From contig CAZVRJ010000005.1 in NCBI GenBank assembly GCA_964629885.1, forward strand, positions 19,437 to 83,436: DNA of 64,000 nt, given 5' to 3'. Source of the DNA: CAYWCV01 sp964629885 (GTDB lineage Bacteria > Bacteroidota > Rhodothermia > Balneolales > CAYWCV01). The position numbers were made by a program, and so were the translations under genes. The notes beneath the pieces were generated by a model. It ran no database searches, was not told the origin of the DNA, and saw nothing but the letters and a program-made list of their open reading frames with translations. This document shows positions 34,143 through 43,416 of this stretch, one piece after another (position 1 is the first letter of the stretch; every line of letters starts with the position of its first letter).

Positions 34143-36261
34143 CATCCGCCTCCATGTTCTCTTTAACCACTTTCTCCTGTACGTGCGAAGGCACCGAAGC
34201 GTAGTGCGAGAAAGCTCGTTCGTGAGTAGCGCGCCCCTGGGTCATCGACTTGAGTGATGTAGAATATTTATACATTTCTACCAGAGGTACTTTCGCTTTC
34301 ACGATCTGCATGCTTCCATCTGAATCCATTCCTTGAATCTGGGCACGGCGGGTTGCAAGGTCACCCATAATATCACCCATGAACTCGGATGGAATTCGTA
34401 CTGAAATATCGTAAATCGGTTCAAGCAGTTGTGGTGCAGCATCAATGAACCCTTTTCGAAACGCCATCAGTGAGGCTGTTTTAAATGCGGCGTCGTTAGA
34501 GTCAACACTGTGCATCGAACCGTCGTATACGCACACGCGAACGTCACGCGCGCGACTACCCGTTAACGGACCATTTTCCATTTTGTCCATAACACCTTTC
34601 AAAATGGCAGGCATGAAACGGTTGTCGATCACACCACCAACAATGCAGTTGTAAAACACGAGCTTACCTCCCCATGGAAGGTCAATCTCCTGCCGGTCGC
34701 GAACGGTTAAATCCTTCGGGTCGGGCATACCCTCGTACCAGGGCTCAATGAGCATATGTACATCGGCATACTGACCAGCACCACCCGACTGCTTCTTGTG
34801 CTTGTAATTGCTCTTGACAGTCTTAGTGATGGTTTCGCGATATGGAATCTTTGGTTCCTCAAGCTCGGTGGCGATCTTGTACTTGTTTAACAATGTATAG
34901 ATCACCTGTGCAAGATGCTCCTCTCCTTGTCCACTAATAATCGTCTGACGCAGCTCCTGGCTGTGCTCGACATGAAGCGATGGATCTTCTCGGGCAATCT
35001 GATGTAGTGCACTGGCGAGTTTGTCGTCCTCCCCTTCCTTGGCCGATTTGATGGCCGTACGGATAACTGGCTCTGGGAATGTGATTCCATCAAATTGCAG
35101 CGTTGAATTCTTATCGCGAAGGGTATCGTTTACACCCACATCTTTCAATTTAACGACGGTACCAATGTCGCCAGCCGAGAGAACTGGAACCTCCAAGCGC
35201 TTGTTGCCCTGTACACTGTAAAGGTTACCCATGCGCAAGGTGTTGCCGTTGGTGGCATTGACTAAGTCCATGCCGGGCTGCACACTGCCACTATATACTT
35301 TGAAGTAGGATAAATCTCCGACATGCTGCTCATTGTGCGTCTTGAAAACGAACAATGCTGTTTTGTCTTTCGGATTGGTCGAGTATTCCTCGCCATCCAC
35401 GGTCTGAATCGGTTTTGCATCAAGCGGCGATGGGGCAACATTATCGATGAATCCCATCAGTCGGCCACTACCCATGTTTCGCTCAGCCGATAGGCAAAAT
35501 ACAGGGAAAATAGCGTGTTCGACCATCGATTTGCGTAAACCGTCGCGCATTTCGTCCTCGTCGAGCTCTCCTTTTTCGAAGTAGAGGTCCATCAGCATTT
35601 CGTCGTTTTCTGCGATGGCCTCAATAAGTTCGTTGTGTAAAATTTGTGCTCGGTCTCTCTGTGAATCGGGAATCGGCAGTTTGTCGGGTTTACCGCCAGC
35701 TTCTGGGAATTCGTACATCGTCATTTTTAAGACGTCGATAATGGCGTTGAATCCGGTGCCCTCGTTGTAGGGGTATTGCACGACGGTCACTTCACGACCA
35801 AATCGTTCTTTAGCCTGCTCAACTACACCCCAAAAATCAGATTTTTCTTGATCTACTTTATTAATGACCAGCAATGTTGGGCTTTGGTACGAGTGGGTGT
35901 ATTTCCAAAGGGCTTCTGTGCCCACTTCCACGCCCGATTGAGCATCTAAGACATATATACCTGTGGCTGCCACTTTCAATGCACCGATCACTTCGCCGAA
36001 GAAGTCCATGGTGCCGGGTGTATCGATGAGGTTGATCTTGTATCCCCGCCAGTCGAGGGTGATCAATGATGAATAGACTGACTTTTGTTTCTCTTGTTCA
36101 ATTTCGTGGTAATCTGAAACCGTTGTCCCCTCTTGAACGCTCCCTCGACGATTGATGACTCCGGACTCGTAGAGCATGGTTTCAGCCAGCGTGGTTTTGC
36201 CGGATCCGGAGTGACCCAGCAAAACCACATTTCGAATGTTTGATGGTTCATATACTTTCAT
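34132..36261 (-). CDS. EF-G-like translational GTPase (non-canonical paralogue)
   Basis: 709 residues with the full five-domain EF-G layout. The P-loop is GHSGSGKTT (16-24) instead of the canonical AHIDAGKTT; the switch I region reads GTTVSDYHEIEQEKQKS; DTPG and NKVDQEK complete the GTPase signature. This variant P-loop marks the EF-G-like (EF-G2-type) subfamily, whose role in translocation or recycling is not settled. No rpsL, rpsG or tuf genes are nearby, which also argues against the housekeeping fusA. AAGGAAGG lies 8 bases before the ATG and is a good ribosome-binding site. Confidence 0.9.
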   Translation of the reverse strand: MKVYEPSNIRNVVLLGHSGSGKTTLAETMLYESGVINRRGSVQEGTTVSDYHEIEQEKQKSVYSSLITLDWRGYKINLIDTPGTMDFFGEVIGALKVAATGIYVLDAQSGVEVGTEALWKYTHSYQSPTLLVINKVDQEKSDFWGVVEQAKERFGREVTVVQYPYNEGTGFNAIIDVLKMTMYEFPEAGGKPDKLPIPDSQRDRAQILHNELIEAIAENDEMLMDLYFEKGELDEDEMRDGLRKSMVEHAIFPVFCLSAERNMGSGRLMGFIDNVAPSPLDAKPIQTVDGEEYSTNPKDKTALFVFKTHNEQHVGDLSYFKVYSGSVQPGMDLVNATNGNTLRMGNLYSVQGNKRLEVPVLSAGDIGTVVKLKDVGVNDTLRDKNSTLQFDGITFPEPVIRTAIKSAKEGEDDKLASALHQIAREDPSLHVEHSQELRQTIISGQGEEHLAQVIYTLLNKYKIATELEEPKIPYRETITKTVKSNYKHKKQSGGAGQYADVHMLIEPWYEGMPDPKDLTVRDRQEIDLPWGGKLVFYNCIVGGVIDNRFMPAILKGVMDKMENGPLTGSRARDVRVCVYDGSMHSVDSNDAAFKTASLMAFRKGFIDAAPQLLEPIYDISVRIPSEFMGDIMGDLATRRAQIQGMDSDGSMQIVKAKVPLVEMYKYSTSLKSMTQGRATHERAFSHYASVPSHVQEKVVKENMEADATA

Positions 36262-36420
36262 GGCGGCCTTCCTTTATGGTTAGTTATTCTGAAATCCTTG
36301 GCACGCTTATATTGGCCTAAATTGCCTATCAGATAATTAAGACAATTTCAGATTAAAAAGCGATCGTGATAATTGTTTTTTCTTTCACCATCTATGCCCC
36401 GTTCATTAACTTAAAGGAAT

Positions 36421-37428
36421 ATGAAGAAACGAAAGCACATCCTGATCCTTCAAACGGGTGGCACCATTGCCATGAAGGACGACCTTGAAGAAGGGGTCGG
36501 ATTCAGTGAGCCGGGCAAAGGTCTTCGCCTCAGGGAAGACATGCCCGAATTGGAGCGAATTGCCACGTTTGATGTTCGCACCTTGTTCGTCGAAGACAGC
36601 TCCAACCTGAACCATCGCCATTGGGACCGCATCGGATCGTACATCCACGAAAAGCACAACCAATATGATGGTTTTGTGATCGTACACGGCACCGATACGA
36701 TGGCGTATACCGCCTCTTTTCTATCGTTTGCGTTCGCAGGACTAACAAAACCGATCGTACTCACCGGCAGCCAGATACCACTCGGAAATGTAAGGAGCGA
36801 TGCCCGAAGGAACCTGATCAATTCTGTCGAGATCGCCACCACAGGATTGTGTGATGTGGGGATATGCTTCAACGACAGGTTCCTGCGTGGCAACAGAAGC
36901 ACAAAAATGAGTATTGGTGATTTCGATGCATTTGCCTCACCAAATTACCCGCCTATCGCAGAGATCGGCCTGAACATATCGCTCAAAGAGAAGATCCGCA
37001 AAAATCGGGTCGAACTCGCATATGACGGACGCTGCGATAACAAGGTAGCCCTGATCAAAATTTTTCCTGGACTCAATCCAGCATACATCGAACCGTTGCA
37101 GCATACGGATGTGCGATGCATTGTTTTGGAAGTGTTCGGATCAGGCAACATCCCTATCATCGACGACTTCAATCTTCTCCCCTTTGTGGAGTCTTGTCTA
37201 AGCAAAGACATCCTTGTTGTAGTTACATCGCAGGCACCTTACGATGCCGTCGACCTGTCGAAATACCTCAATGCCCGACTACTGCATGATGCTGGCGCCA
37301 TCAGTGCCGGCGACATGACCATCGAGGCGACCATCACGAAAATGATGGTATTACTCGGTCGCCACAAAGATATTCACCTCATAACCGAGCTATTCTCCGA
37401 AAACTTAGCTGGCGAGCGGTCAGTCTGA
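36421..37428 (+). CDS. ansA: Type I L-asparaginase
   Basis: 335 residues, no signal peptide. QTGGTIA holds the nucleophile T12, and HGTDTMAYT holds T91-D92, the two catalytic blocks of the asparaginase/glutaminase family. It converts L-asparagine to aspartate and ammonia in the cytoplasm. AAAGGAAT before the ATG is a usable ribosome site. It is followed after 52 bases by the GH13 lipoprotein. Confidence 0.94.
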   Translation: MKKRKHILILQTGGTIAMKDDLEEGVGFSEPGKGLRLREDMPELERIATFDVRTLFVEDSSNLNHRHWDRIGSYIHEKHNQYDGFVIVHGTDTMAYTASFLSFAFAGLTKPIVLTGSQIPLGNVRSDARRNLINSVEIATTGLCDVGICFNDRFLRGNRSTKMSIGDFDAFASPNYPPIAEIGLNISLKEKIRKNRVELAYDGRCDNKVALIKIFPGLNPAYIEPLQHTDVRCIVLEVFGSGNIPIIDDFNLLPFVESCLSKDILVVVTSQAPYDAVDLSKYLNARLLHDAGAISAGDMTIEATITKMMVLLGRHKDIHLITELFSENLAGERSV

Positions 37429-37480
37429 TCAATCTTTATCGTAATTTTCAAGAATCCAACTAGCATTCACTATTCATAGT

Positions 37481-38848
37481 ATGAAATCACTGACCGTACG
37501 CTCACTCCTGCTTTTCGTGAGCTTCATTTTTGTTTCGTGTGGCAACCAAGGCACAGAACCATCCATATTAACGCAACCGCTAGGCCATGCCGAATGGAGT
37601 CGCAACGCCGTCATCTATGAAATGAATGTACGGCAGTTTACCGAGGAGGGCACGTTCAACGCGGCCTCCGAGTGGCTGGGAGAGCTAAACGACATGGGAG
37701 TAGAAATTATCTGGTTGATGCCGATTCATCCCATTGGCGAGCTGAATCGGAAGGGATCGCTTGGGTCTTACTATTCAGTGCGCGACTACAAGGGCATTAA
37801 TCCTGAGTTTGGCAATGAGGAAGATTTTCGCCGTTTTGTGAGCGCGGCCCACAGTTTGGGCATGAAGGTGATCATCGACTGGGTTGCAAATCATACTGCT
37901 TGGGATCATCCATGGACTGAGAGCAACCCGGAGTGGTACACAAAAAACGAGAACGGGGAGTTCGTGCCGCCGGTTGACGACTGGAGCGACGTGATCGACC
38001 TAAATTTCGACAACGCGGATCTTCGCGAGGCAATGATTGACGCGCTTGAATATTGGGTGCGCGAATTCGACATCGACGGCTATCGTTGCGACGTAGCCGA
38101 CATGGTTCCGGTCGACTTCTGGGAGGCTGCACGAGAGCGTCTCGATGCCATCAAGCCTGTTTTTATGTTGGCCGAGGCCGAGAATCCTGCCCTTCATGCA
38201 AAAGCCTTTGACATGGGTTACGGCTGGGAGATGCACCACACCATGAACCGTGTTGCGCAGGGAGCACCTATTGCGAAACTGGACAGCATGATCGAAGTAA
38301 CCCGCACCAAATTCCCATCCGACACATGGCTCATGAACTTTACGAGCAACCACGACGAAAACTCTTGGAACGGCACGGAATTCGAGCGCATGGGCGATGG
38401 AGCTGCAGCCTTTGCAGTCTTATCTGGCACCATGGAAGGGATGCCCCTCATTTACAACGGCCAGGAAGCTGGGATGGATAAACGTCTCGCCTTTTTCGAT
38501 AAAGACCCTATCGAGTGGAAAGAAAGCCCATTCAAGGACCTTTACACCAGATTAAACATGCTCAAACGAAACAATCCTGCACTTTGGAATGGTGACCACG
38601 GTGCACCGATGCAACGACTAGAGGCAGATCACGACCGTGTTTATGCCTTCCACAGAACCATGGGTGTCTATTCTGTTGTGGTGGTCTTGAATTTGGGTGC
38701 CGACTCCACTCAGGTAAGTCTTAATACCGAAGAGTTGCAGTACCGATACCGCGATGTCTTCAACGACTCTGTTTTCGAAATGTCGTCATTGTTTAACGTG
38801 AATCTTGGTCCTTGGGACTATAAAGTATACGCCCGTGTCCAAAACTAA
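37481..38848 (+). CDS. GH13 alpha-amylase-family lipoprotein
   Basis: 455 residues. Residues 1-20 are a lipoprotein signal with C20 in FVSC. The (beta/alpha)8 barrel carries the GH13 blocks: DWVANHTAWDHPW, DGYRCDVAD with nucleophile D204, acid/base E232 in FMLAEAEN, and transition-state D292 in TSNHDENSW. It should cleave or rearrange alpha-1,4-glucans at the periplasmic or outer-membrane face. Substrate (maltodextrin, cyclodextrin or sucrose isomer) is not clear. Its last codons overlap the start of the aldo/keto reductase gene. Confidence 0.92.
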   Translation: MKSLTVRSLLLFVSFIFVSCGNQGTEPSILTQPLGHAEWSRNAVIYEMNVRQFTEEGTFNAASEWLGELNDMGVEIIWLMPIHPIGELNRKGSLGSYYSVRDYKGINPEFGNEEDFRRFVSAAHSLGMKVIIDWVANHTAWDHPWTESNPEWYTKNENGEFVPPVDDWSDVIDLNFDNADLREAMIDALEYWVREFDIDGYRCDVADMVPVDFWEAARERLDAIKPVFMLAEAENPALHAKAFDMGYGWEMHHTMNRVAQGAPIAKLDSMIEVTRTKFPSDTWLMNFTSNHDENSWNGTEFERMGDGAAAFAVLSGTMEGMPLIYNGQEAGMDKRLAFFDKDPIEWKESPFKDLYTRLNMLKRNNPALWNGDHGAPMQRLEADHDRVYAFHRTMGVYSVVVVLNLGADSTQVSLNTEELQYRYRDVFNDSVFEMSSLFNVNLGPWDYKVYARVQN

Positions 38849-39767
38849 TTTGCCCGATTTAGATCAGTGCCATGTATCCGGGATACCCTCATTGGGTATG
38901 ATGGGGCTGGCTGGGAGCTGGGAACCTTCCGAAATCACTGATACCAACCGAGAAGTCGCCGTCCAGGCCATGCAGACCGCATTAGATGCCGGTTACACGT
39001 TCTTCGACCATGCCGATATCTATGCGTTTGGCTACTGTGAATCCGTCTTTCGACACTGTTTGGATGTTCTCAAACCAGATAGGTCAAAGCTTTACATCGC
39101 AAGTAAATGCAGCATTCGATTTCAAGATAACGAGGGACCTCACCGCTATGATTCAAGCTACGACTACATCATGCGCAGCATCGATGGCTCCCTCACGCGC
39201 TTGGGACTAGACTACTTAGATTTATATCAGGTTCACCGAAGGGATCCCTTAACGCATCCATCAGAGGTAGCCCGCGCCTTGAACCAACTGCAACAAGAGG
39301 GTCTTGTTCGTCATATTGGAGTCAGCAATTTCAGTGCATCACAAATTCGAGCCCACCAAGAATACCTCCACGAACCGATTGTATCTGTTCAGAATGAGTT
39401 TAGCTTGTTACATCTTGATGCTCTCACCAACGGTGTATTCGATTACTGCGAGCAGTATGGAACCGTATTCTTAGCCTACAGCCCCATTAAAAAAGGTGCC
39501 GTAATTGGGCATAATGTTCCACAAAACTTACACGATAAAGCTGGTAGCCTCATTAGAGAACTTCAAGTTCAAGCCGAAAAACATCAAGCATCCTATTCTC
39601 AGTTGGCTTTGGCTTGGATTCGTCGCTTGCCGTTCAAGGCTATCGCTGTGTACGGAAGTAACGACCCTAATCACATCCGCGATGCGGCAAAATCGTCTGA
39701 TGTCCAGCTATCCCATTCCGATTGGTACAGTATGTGGCGAGCTGCACGAAACGAGCCCCTGCCCTGA
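38835..39767 (+). CDS. Aldo/keto reductase
   Basis: 310 residues from a GTG at 38835, overlapping the GH13 stop by 14 bases; an in-frame TTG at 38805 and another at 38850 are alternatives. AKR tetrad positions are visible: D and Y in FFDHADIYAFGYCES, K in YIASKCSIR and H in DLYQVHRRDP. The NADPH-binding part follows with IGVSNFSASQI and VYGSNDPNHIRDA. It resembles the YdhF-type oxidoreductases. The natural substrate is unknown. Its TGA stop directly abuts the TGA of the convergent pta within TGATCA. Confidence 0.9.
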   Translation: MSKTNLPDLDQCHVSGIPSLGMMGLAGSWEPSEITDTNREVAVQAMQTALDAGYTFFDHADIYAFGYCESVFRHCLDVLKPDRSKLYIASKCSIRFQDNEGPHRYDSSYDYIMRSIDGSLTRLGLDYLDLYQVHRRDPLTHPSEVARALNQLQQEGLVRHIGVSNFSASQIRAHQEYLHEPIVSVQNEFSLLHLDALTNGVFDYCEQYGTVFLAYSPIKKGAVIGHNVPQNLHDKAGSLIRELQVQAEKHQASYSQLALAWIRRLPFKAIAVYGSNDPNHIRDAAKSSDVQLSHSDWYSMWRAARNEPLP

Positions 39768-40754
39768 TCAGGACATCAATGCCGCTATACAGGCGGTATC
39801 AACAATATCGTTGGATGATGCACCCCTCGACAAATCGTTCATCGGTCGAAGTAGACCTTGTACGATGGGCCCCGTTGCAACGGCTCCGCCAAGCCGTTCT
39901 GTAATCTTGTAGGATATATTCCCCGCATCCAGATTTGGGAATACAAATACGTTTGCACGGCCTGCAACGGTTGATCCGGGTGCCTTCCTTACTCCAATTT
40001 CAGGCAGTAAAGCGGCATCGAACTGAAGTGGACCATCTGCATCGATTTCCGGATGAGCGATTTGGAACGTTTGAACGGCATCCCTTACCAAGTCGACCCT
40101 CTCGTGGTTGGCACTTCCACCTGTCGCAAACGATAGGAAGGCTACTCTAGGTGCTGAACCGGTTAACTTGGAGTACATCATAGCCGTGTCAGCAGCAATG
40201 GTCGCCAATTGATCCGAGTTCGGGTATGGAAACACGGCACAATCGGCATATGCGAACACTCTGCCATCATCCCAGCTCATCATGAAAGAGCCCGACACAA
40301 CATTCGATCCTTCGGCCAAACCGATCATCTGGAGACCTGCCTTGAGAACGTCGCCCGTCGTGTTCACTGCACCGGCAACGCAGGCATCTACTACCCCGAT
40401 GGCGACCAAGCCTGCTGCATACCACAATGGTTCGCTACACAACTCTTGGGCTTGATCGAGGGTCATCCCCTTCGTTTTCCTTCGATCGTACAGATGGTTC
40501 GCCATCGCACTTATGTGGCTCGCATTTGGCTGGTCCACGAAATGAATTTGGATAGATTCCTCCATCGAAATCCCTTTTTCGATGCATAGCGTTGCAAATA
40601 CCTTCGAATCGGCAACCAAGTGCACCTTGCATAATCCATCCTTTGCTAGACGATTGGCTGCTTCTAGCACGCGTGTGTCGCCAGATTCTGGGAATACGAC
40701 CGATGCGCCCTTAATAGCAGCTCGGGAGTGGAGATTCGATATAAATGGGTTCAT
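39768..40754 (-). CDS. pta: Phosphate acetyltransferase
   Basis: 328 residues, the short single-domain Pta form without the N-terminal regulatory part of E. coli Pta. Conserved stretches VFPESGDTRVLEAA, AGAVNTTGDVLKAGLQMIG and the PDGPLQFDAAL-like block (ADGPLQFDAALLPEIG) are present. It interconverts acetyl-CoA and acetyl phosphate and pairs with AckA three genes upstream for ATP formation from acetyl-CoA or acetate activation. Phosphobutyryltransferase activity is a minor alternative. The start overlaps the DMT transporter stop (ATGA), and pta is last of the minus-strand operon. Confidence 0.92.
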   Translation of the reverse strand: MNPFISNLHSRAAIKGASVVFPESGDTRVLEAANRLAKDGLCKVHLVADSKVFATLCIEKGISMEESIQIHFVDQPNASHISAMANHLYDRRKTKGMTLDQAQELCSEPLWYAAGLVAIGVVDACVAGAVNTTGDVLKAGLQMIGLAEGSNVVSGSFMMSWDDGRVFAYADCAVFPYPNSDQLATIAADTAMMYSKLTGSAPRVAFLSFATGGSANHERVDLVRDAVQTFQIAHPEIDADGPLQFDAALLPEIGVRKAPGSTVAGRANVFVFPNLDAGNISYKITERLGGAVATGPIVQGLLRPMNDLSRGASSNDIVDTACIAALMS

Positions 40755-41602
40755 ACGTCCATAGTAAGAAGAACAATTGCGACGATCGCAAGCGATATCA
40801 CAACATAATGTCTACGGGTCAATACATCTTTCCAATATAGCCTGCCCAAGATGGTTCCCGCCGTAATTATTGTCAGATTCGAAGTAGGAAAAGCAATTGA
40901 AGCCGGAACAAGCTCTAACCCCATCAAGATGAAAATTGATGCCGCAAGGTTAGGTACTCCAACAAATATGCCGATTTTGATTTCCTCGACCGATGGAATG
41001 GGCTTCTCACGAAACACGATGTATCCGAGACATAGGATGGTGCAGGTAGTAAACACGACACCCATGAACATCCATTTGTCGAAGATTGGACTCCCCGATG
41101 CCTGAAACACTTTTAGAGCGACATCCCCAATACCTGTCAGCAGAAATATGATCAGGAGATAGTAAAGAGCCGATGAACTGCGCTCGACCTTGCTCGGTTT
41201 GAATAGAATAGCCAAAGCGGCAAATGCGAGAACGAGCCCAACGAGCCGAAGTGTGCTCGTCTGTTCAGAGAAAACCAAGATAGAAACGATGACTGGTATT
41301 ACGAGGGAGATACGCATCACCGAAACGGTTAGACCGATCCCATTTTCGGTCATCGACCTCCCCATTAGTATCAGGTTCGACATATACAATAGACCTACAA
41401 ACACACCAAACGCAACCTCGCCAACAGCCTCTTGGCTGAACAAGATCGACATGGGCATGTCTGATAGCAGGAATGCCGCGATTCCTGCAACGAGATAATT
41501 CACGAGGTACACATGCAACTCTCGCATGCGGTGGTGGCCCGCATATTTTAGCATGTGCGCTAAAAAGACCGAGCTGAAAGCGCTCAGAAAAACAAATATC
41601 AA
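40751..41602 (-). CDS. EamA/DMT-superfamily transporter-like membrane protein
   Basis: 283 residues with about ten hydrophobic helices (first near 1-17, last near 262-281), arranged as two five-helix halves typical of the drug/metabolite transporter superfamily. The substrate is unknown. It starts 20 bases after the caspase-like gene and overlaps pta by four bases, so it is firmly part of the operon. Export of an acetate-pathway metabolite or of an envelope precursor are both conceivable. Confidence 0.8.
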   Translation of the reverse strand: MIFVFLSAFSSVFLAHMLKYAGHHRMRELHVYLVNYLVAGIAAFLLSDMPMSILFSQEAVGEVAFGVFVGLLYMSNLILMGRSMTENGIGLTVSVMRISLVIPVIVSILVFSEQTSTLRLVGLVLAFAALAILFKPSKVERSSSALYYLLIIFLLTGIGDVALKVFQASGSPIFDKWMFMGVVFTTCTILCLGYIVFREKPIPSVEEIKIGIFVGVPNLAASIFILMGLELVPASIAFPTSNLTIITAGTILGRLYWKDVLTRRHYVVISLAIVAIVLLTMDV

Positions 41603-41622
41603 AGCCGTAGATGATTATGCGA

Positions 41623-43416
41623 TCAGTTGCCGGTCAACCTAAGATCCGGATCACCCAAAAATACGGGGGATTGAGCACGATCGTGCAACAATCGTGACGT
41701 AAAATTGACATTATTATCCATGAACTGATATATGTCGCCAATTCGGGTCCTGTTCTCCTTTAGGGCCCGTGCGAAAAAGTACGTGCCAATGCTGTAACGG
41801 TTATTAACCCTACCATCTCTGGATACGTAATCGCCCGACTTTTGCTGAATCTGATTCGTGAAAATTGCCGCCGTGTTGGGTCGGTTGATAAATTCGGATG
41901 TAAGTTGACGATATTGCTCGTAGCCACTCATTCCTGAAGCCCGTTGCATTGCAGCCGCACCAGATATAAAATCGATGTCTGCAACAACCACGCACTGCTG
42001 AAATGGCAATCTTCCAATAGCCCTGAACACCTCCTCTAGCCGCACAGCTGTAGCTGCAGGATCGTCAGGTCGCGAATCAGAAGGAAGTAGGTAAATTACG
42101 CCTTCGTCGTCGCCCGACATGTAGCCCAATCCCGAAATGTAGATGAACAATTTGGTTTGATCGTTCAGCGTCGAACGCAAACCTGTTTGGCGGCCTCCAA
42201 AACCGAGGAGTTCCTCAAAATCAAATCGCTCTGGGTTGCTGATGCTCATCAATCTGTCGTCTCGTACACCAAGTGTTTGTATGGCATATCGCTGCACAAT
42301 ATCCATATTCAGTGCTGCAGTGCGACGTCGGGGCAAGCCGGTTAAATAATCAGTGTTGCCGATGACCACTGTATAGGCTTCATCAATCTTTGTGGTTTTA
42401 ACAGGTATGTTTGTTTCAACGTCCACGCGACCAAAGTTGGCCTCCCTCTCGGTTATCACCAACGATTCGTCGGTGCGACCTAGGGGTCTCCAAATGAGTT
42501 CAATGTCGCTACGCCGTATATAAGTAGAGGCAACGCCATATAGCACCCTAAACCAATCGGAGTCATAGGTTTCCTGATATTGAAGCTGGCTCTCTTTCAC
42601 GATGTCGGCCAAAATATTGCCCGGCACATCGCGTGGACCGCTTCTGAGAGGTGTTGATTCGGCAGTAACTCGCACATATTGCGCCATGACCGAAGTTACC
42701 GGTACCTCAATCTGCGACACTTTTCCTAATGCTTCTATGATGATCTCCAAATTACCGGGTTCGACCGATTGTACCGGCACAAACTGAACTTCCCGGTTGA
42801 TGTCGAACAGCATTCTGCCACGGGTGAATTCTTTTCGGACATTTTCAATCAATGTCTCCCCTCTGTATTTCACCGTTACGTACGACGCTGTAGGAACATC
42901 GCTCACATACGACACTGTATCGCGTAGAACGATCGTGCCAGTCTGAGCAAGTAATCTGCGCTCTTCGGTAGGAATAGGGGCACCATTGGGTTTCAGCGCC
43001 ACGAAACCGCTTGCCGCAAGGACAACAGCTGCGCTATTGAGGATCAGTTTTTGGTTCTTGAATCCGCCCTCGGAATTTACATTCGGCGAATTTGCAACGT
43101 AAAGCACTGCAGCCGAGGAGGCCAACGACAGGGCAACCAAACCGGGTCTTAGTTTATACTGTTGAACATAGCGCTGCGACTGAGTACGCTGGGGATATTC
43201 TATCACGTTAATATCCCGAAGCTCAAATTCTACGATGGGTCGATTTGGTGTCGGGATATTTGTTTGCCGAACGAAGGAATAGCTCTCAATAACATCTCCC
43301 GATCTGAAATCGACAACCGGGTCGGGTTGTATAACCCATTTTGTACCCGAACAGGATGCCAAAAACATGGCAACCACAGAAATTAGTACGATAATGTGTC
43401 GTTCTTTCAAACCCAT
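41623..43416 (-). CDS. Lipoprotein with SH3-like and catalytically inactive caspase (C14)-like domains
   Basis: 597 residues. A lipoprotein signal ends at LASC (C22). Two hydrophobic stretches occur at about 92-108 and 126-142. An SH3b-like domain (about 244-308, STPLRSGPR ... DSDWFRVLYG ... STYIRRSD) precedes a caspase-like domain (346-590). This begins YTVVIGNTDY, and carries FIYISGLGYMSG where active members have SGHG (His replaced by L430), and VVVADIDFISGA where they have DxCxSG (Cys replaced by D482). Both catalytic residues are therefore missing and a binding or regulatory role is more likely. It overlaps ackA by 10 bases. Confidence 0.8.
   Translation of the reverse strand: MGLKERHIIVLISVVAMFLASCSGTKWVIQPDPVVDFRSGDVIESYSFVRQTNIPTPNRPIVEFELRDINVIEYPQRTQSQRYVQQYKLRPGLVALSLASSAAVLYVANSPNVNSEGGFKNQKLILNSAAVVLAASGFVALKPNGAPIPTEERRLLAQTGTIVLRDTVSYVSDVPTASYVTVKYRGETLIENVRKEFTRGRMLFDINREVQFVPVQSVEPGNLEIIIEALGKVSQIEVPVTSVMAQYVRVTAESTPLRSGPRDVPGNILADIVKESQLQYQETYDSDWFRVLYGVASTYIRRSDIELIWRPLGRTDESLVITEREANFGRVDVETNIPVKTTKIDEAYTVVIGNTDYLTGLPRRRTAALNMDIVQRYAIQTLGVRDDRLMSISNPERFDFEELLGFGGRQTGLRSTLNDQTKLFIYISGLGYMSGDDEGVIYLLPSDSRPDDPAATAVRLEEVFRAIGRLPFQQCVVVADIDFISGAAAMQRASGMSGYEQYRQLTSEFINRPNTAAIFTNQIQQKSGDYVSRDGRVNNRYSIGTYFFARALKENRTRIGDIYQFMDNNVNFTSRLLHDRAQSPVFLGDPDLRLTGN

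Noticed and set aside
38800..38848. Possible fusion of the GH13 lipoprotein and aldo/keto reductase
   Set aside because: The two frames differ and overlap only briefly; a GTG start for the reductase explains the layout.
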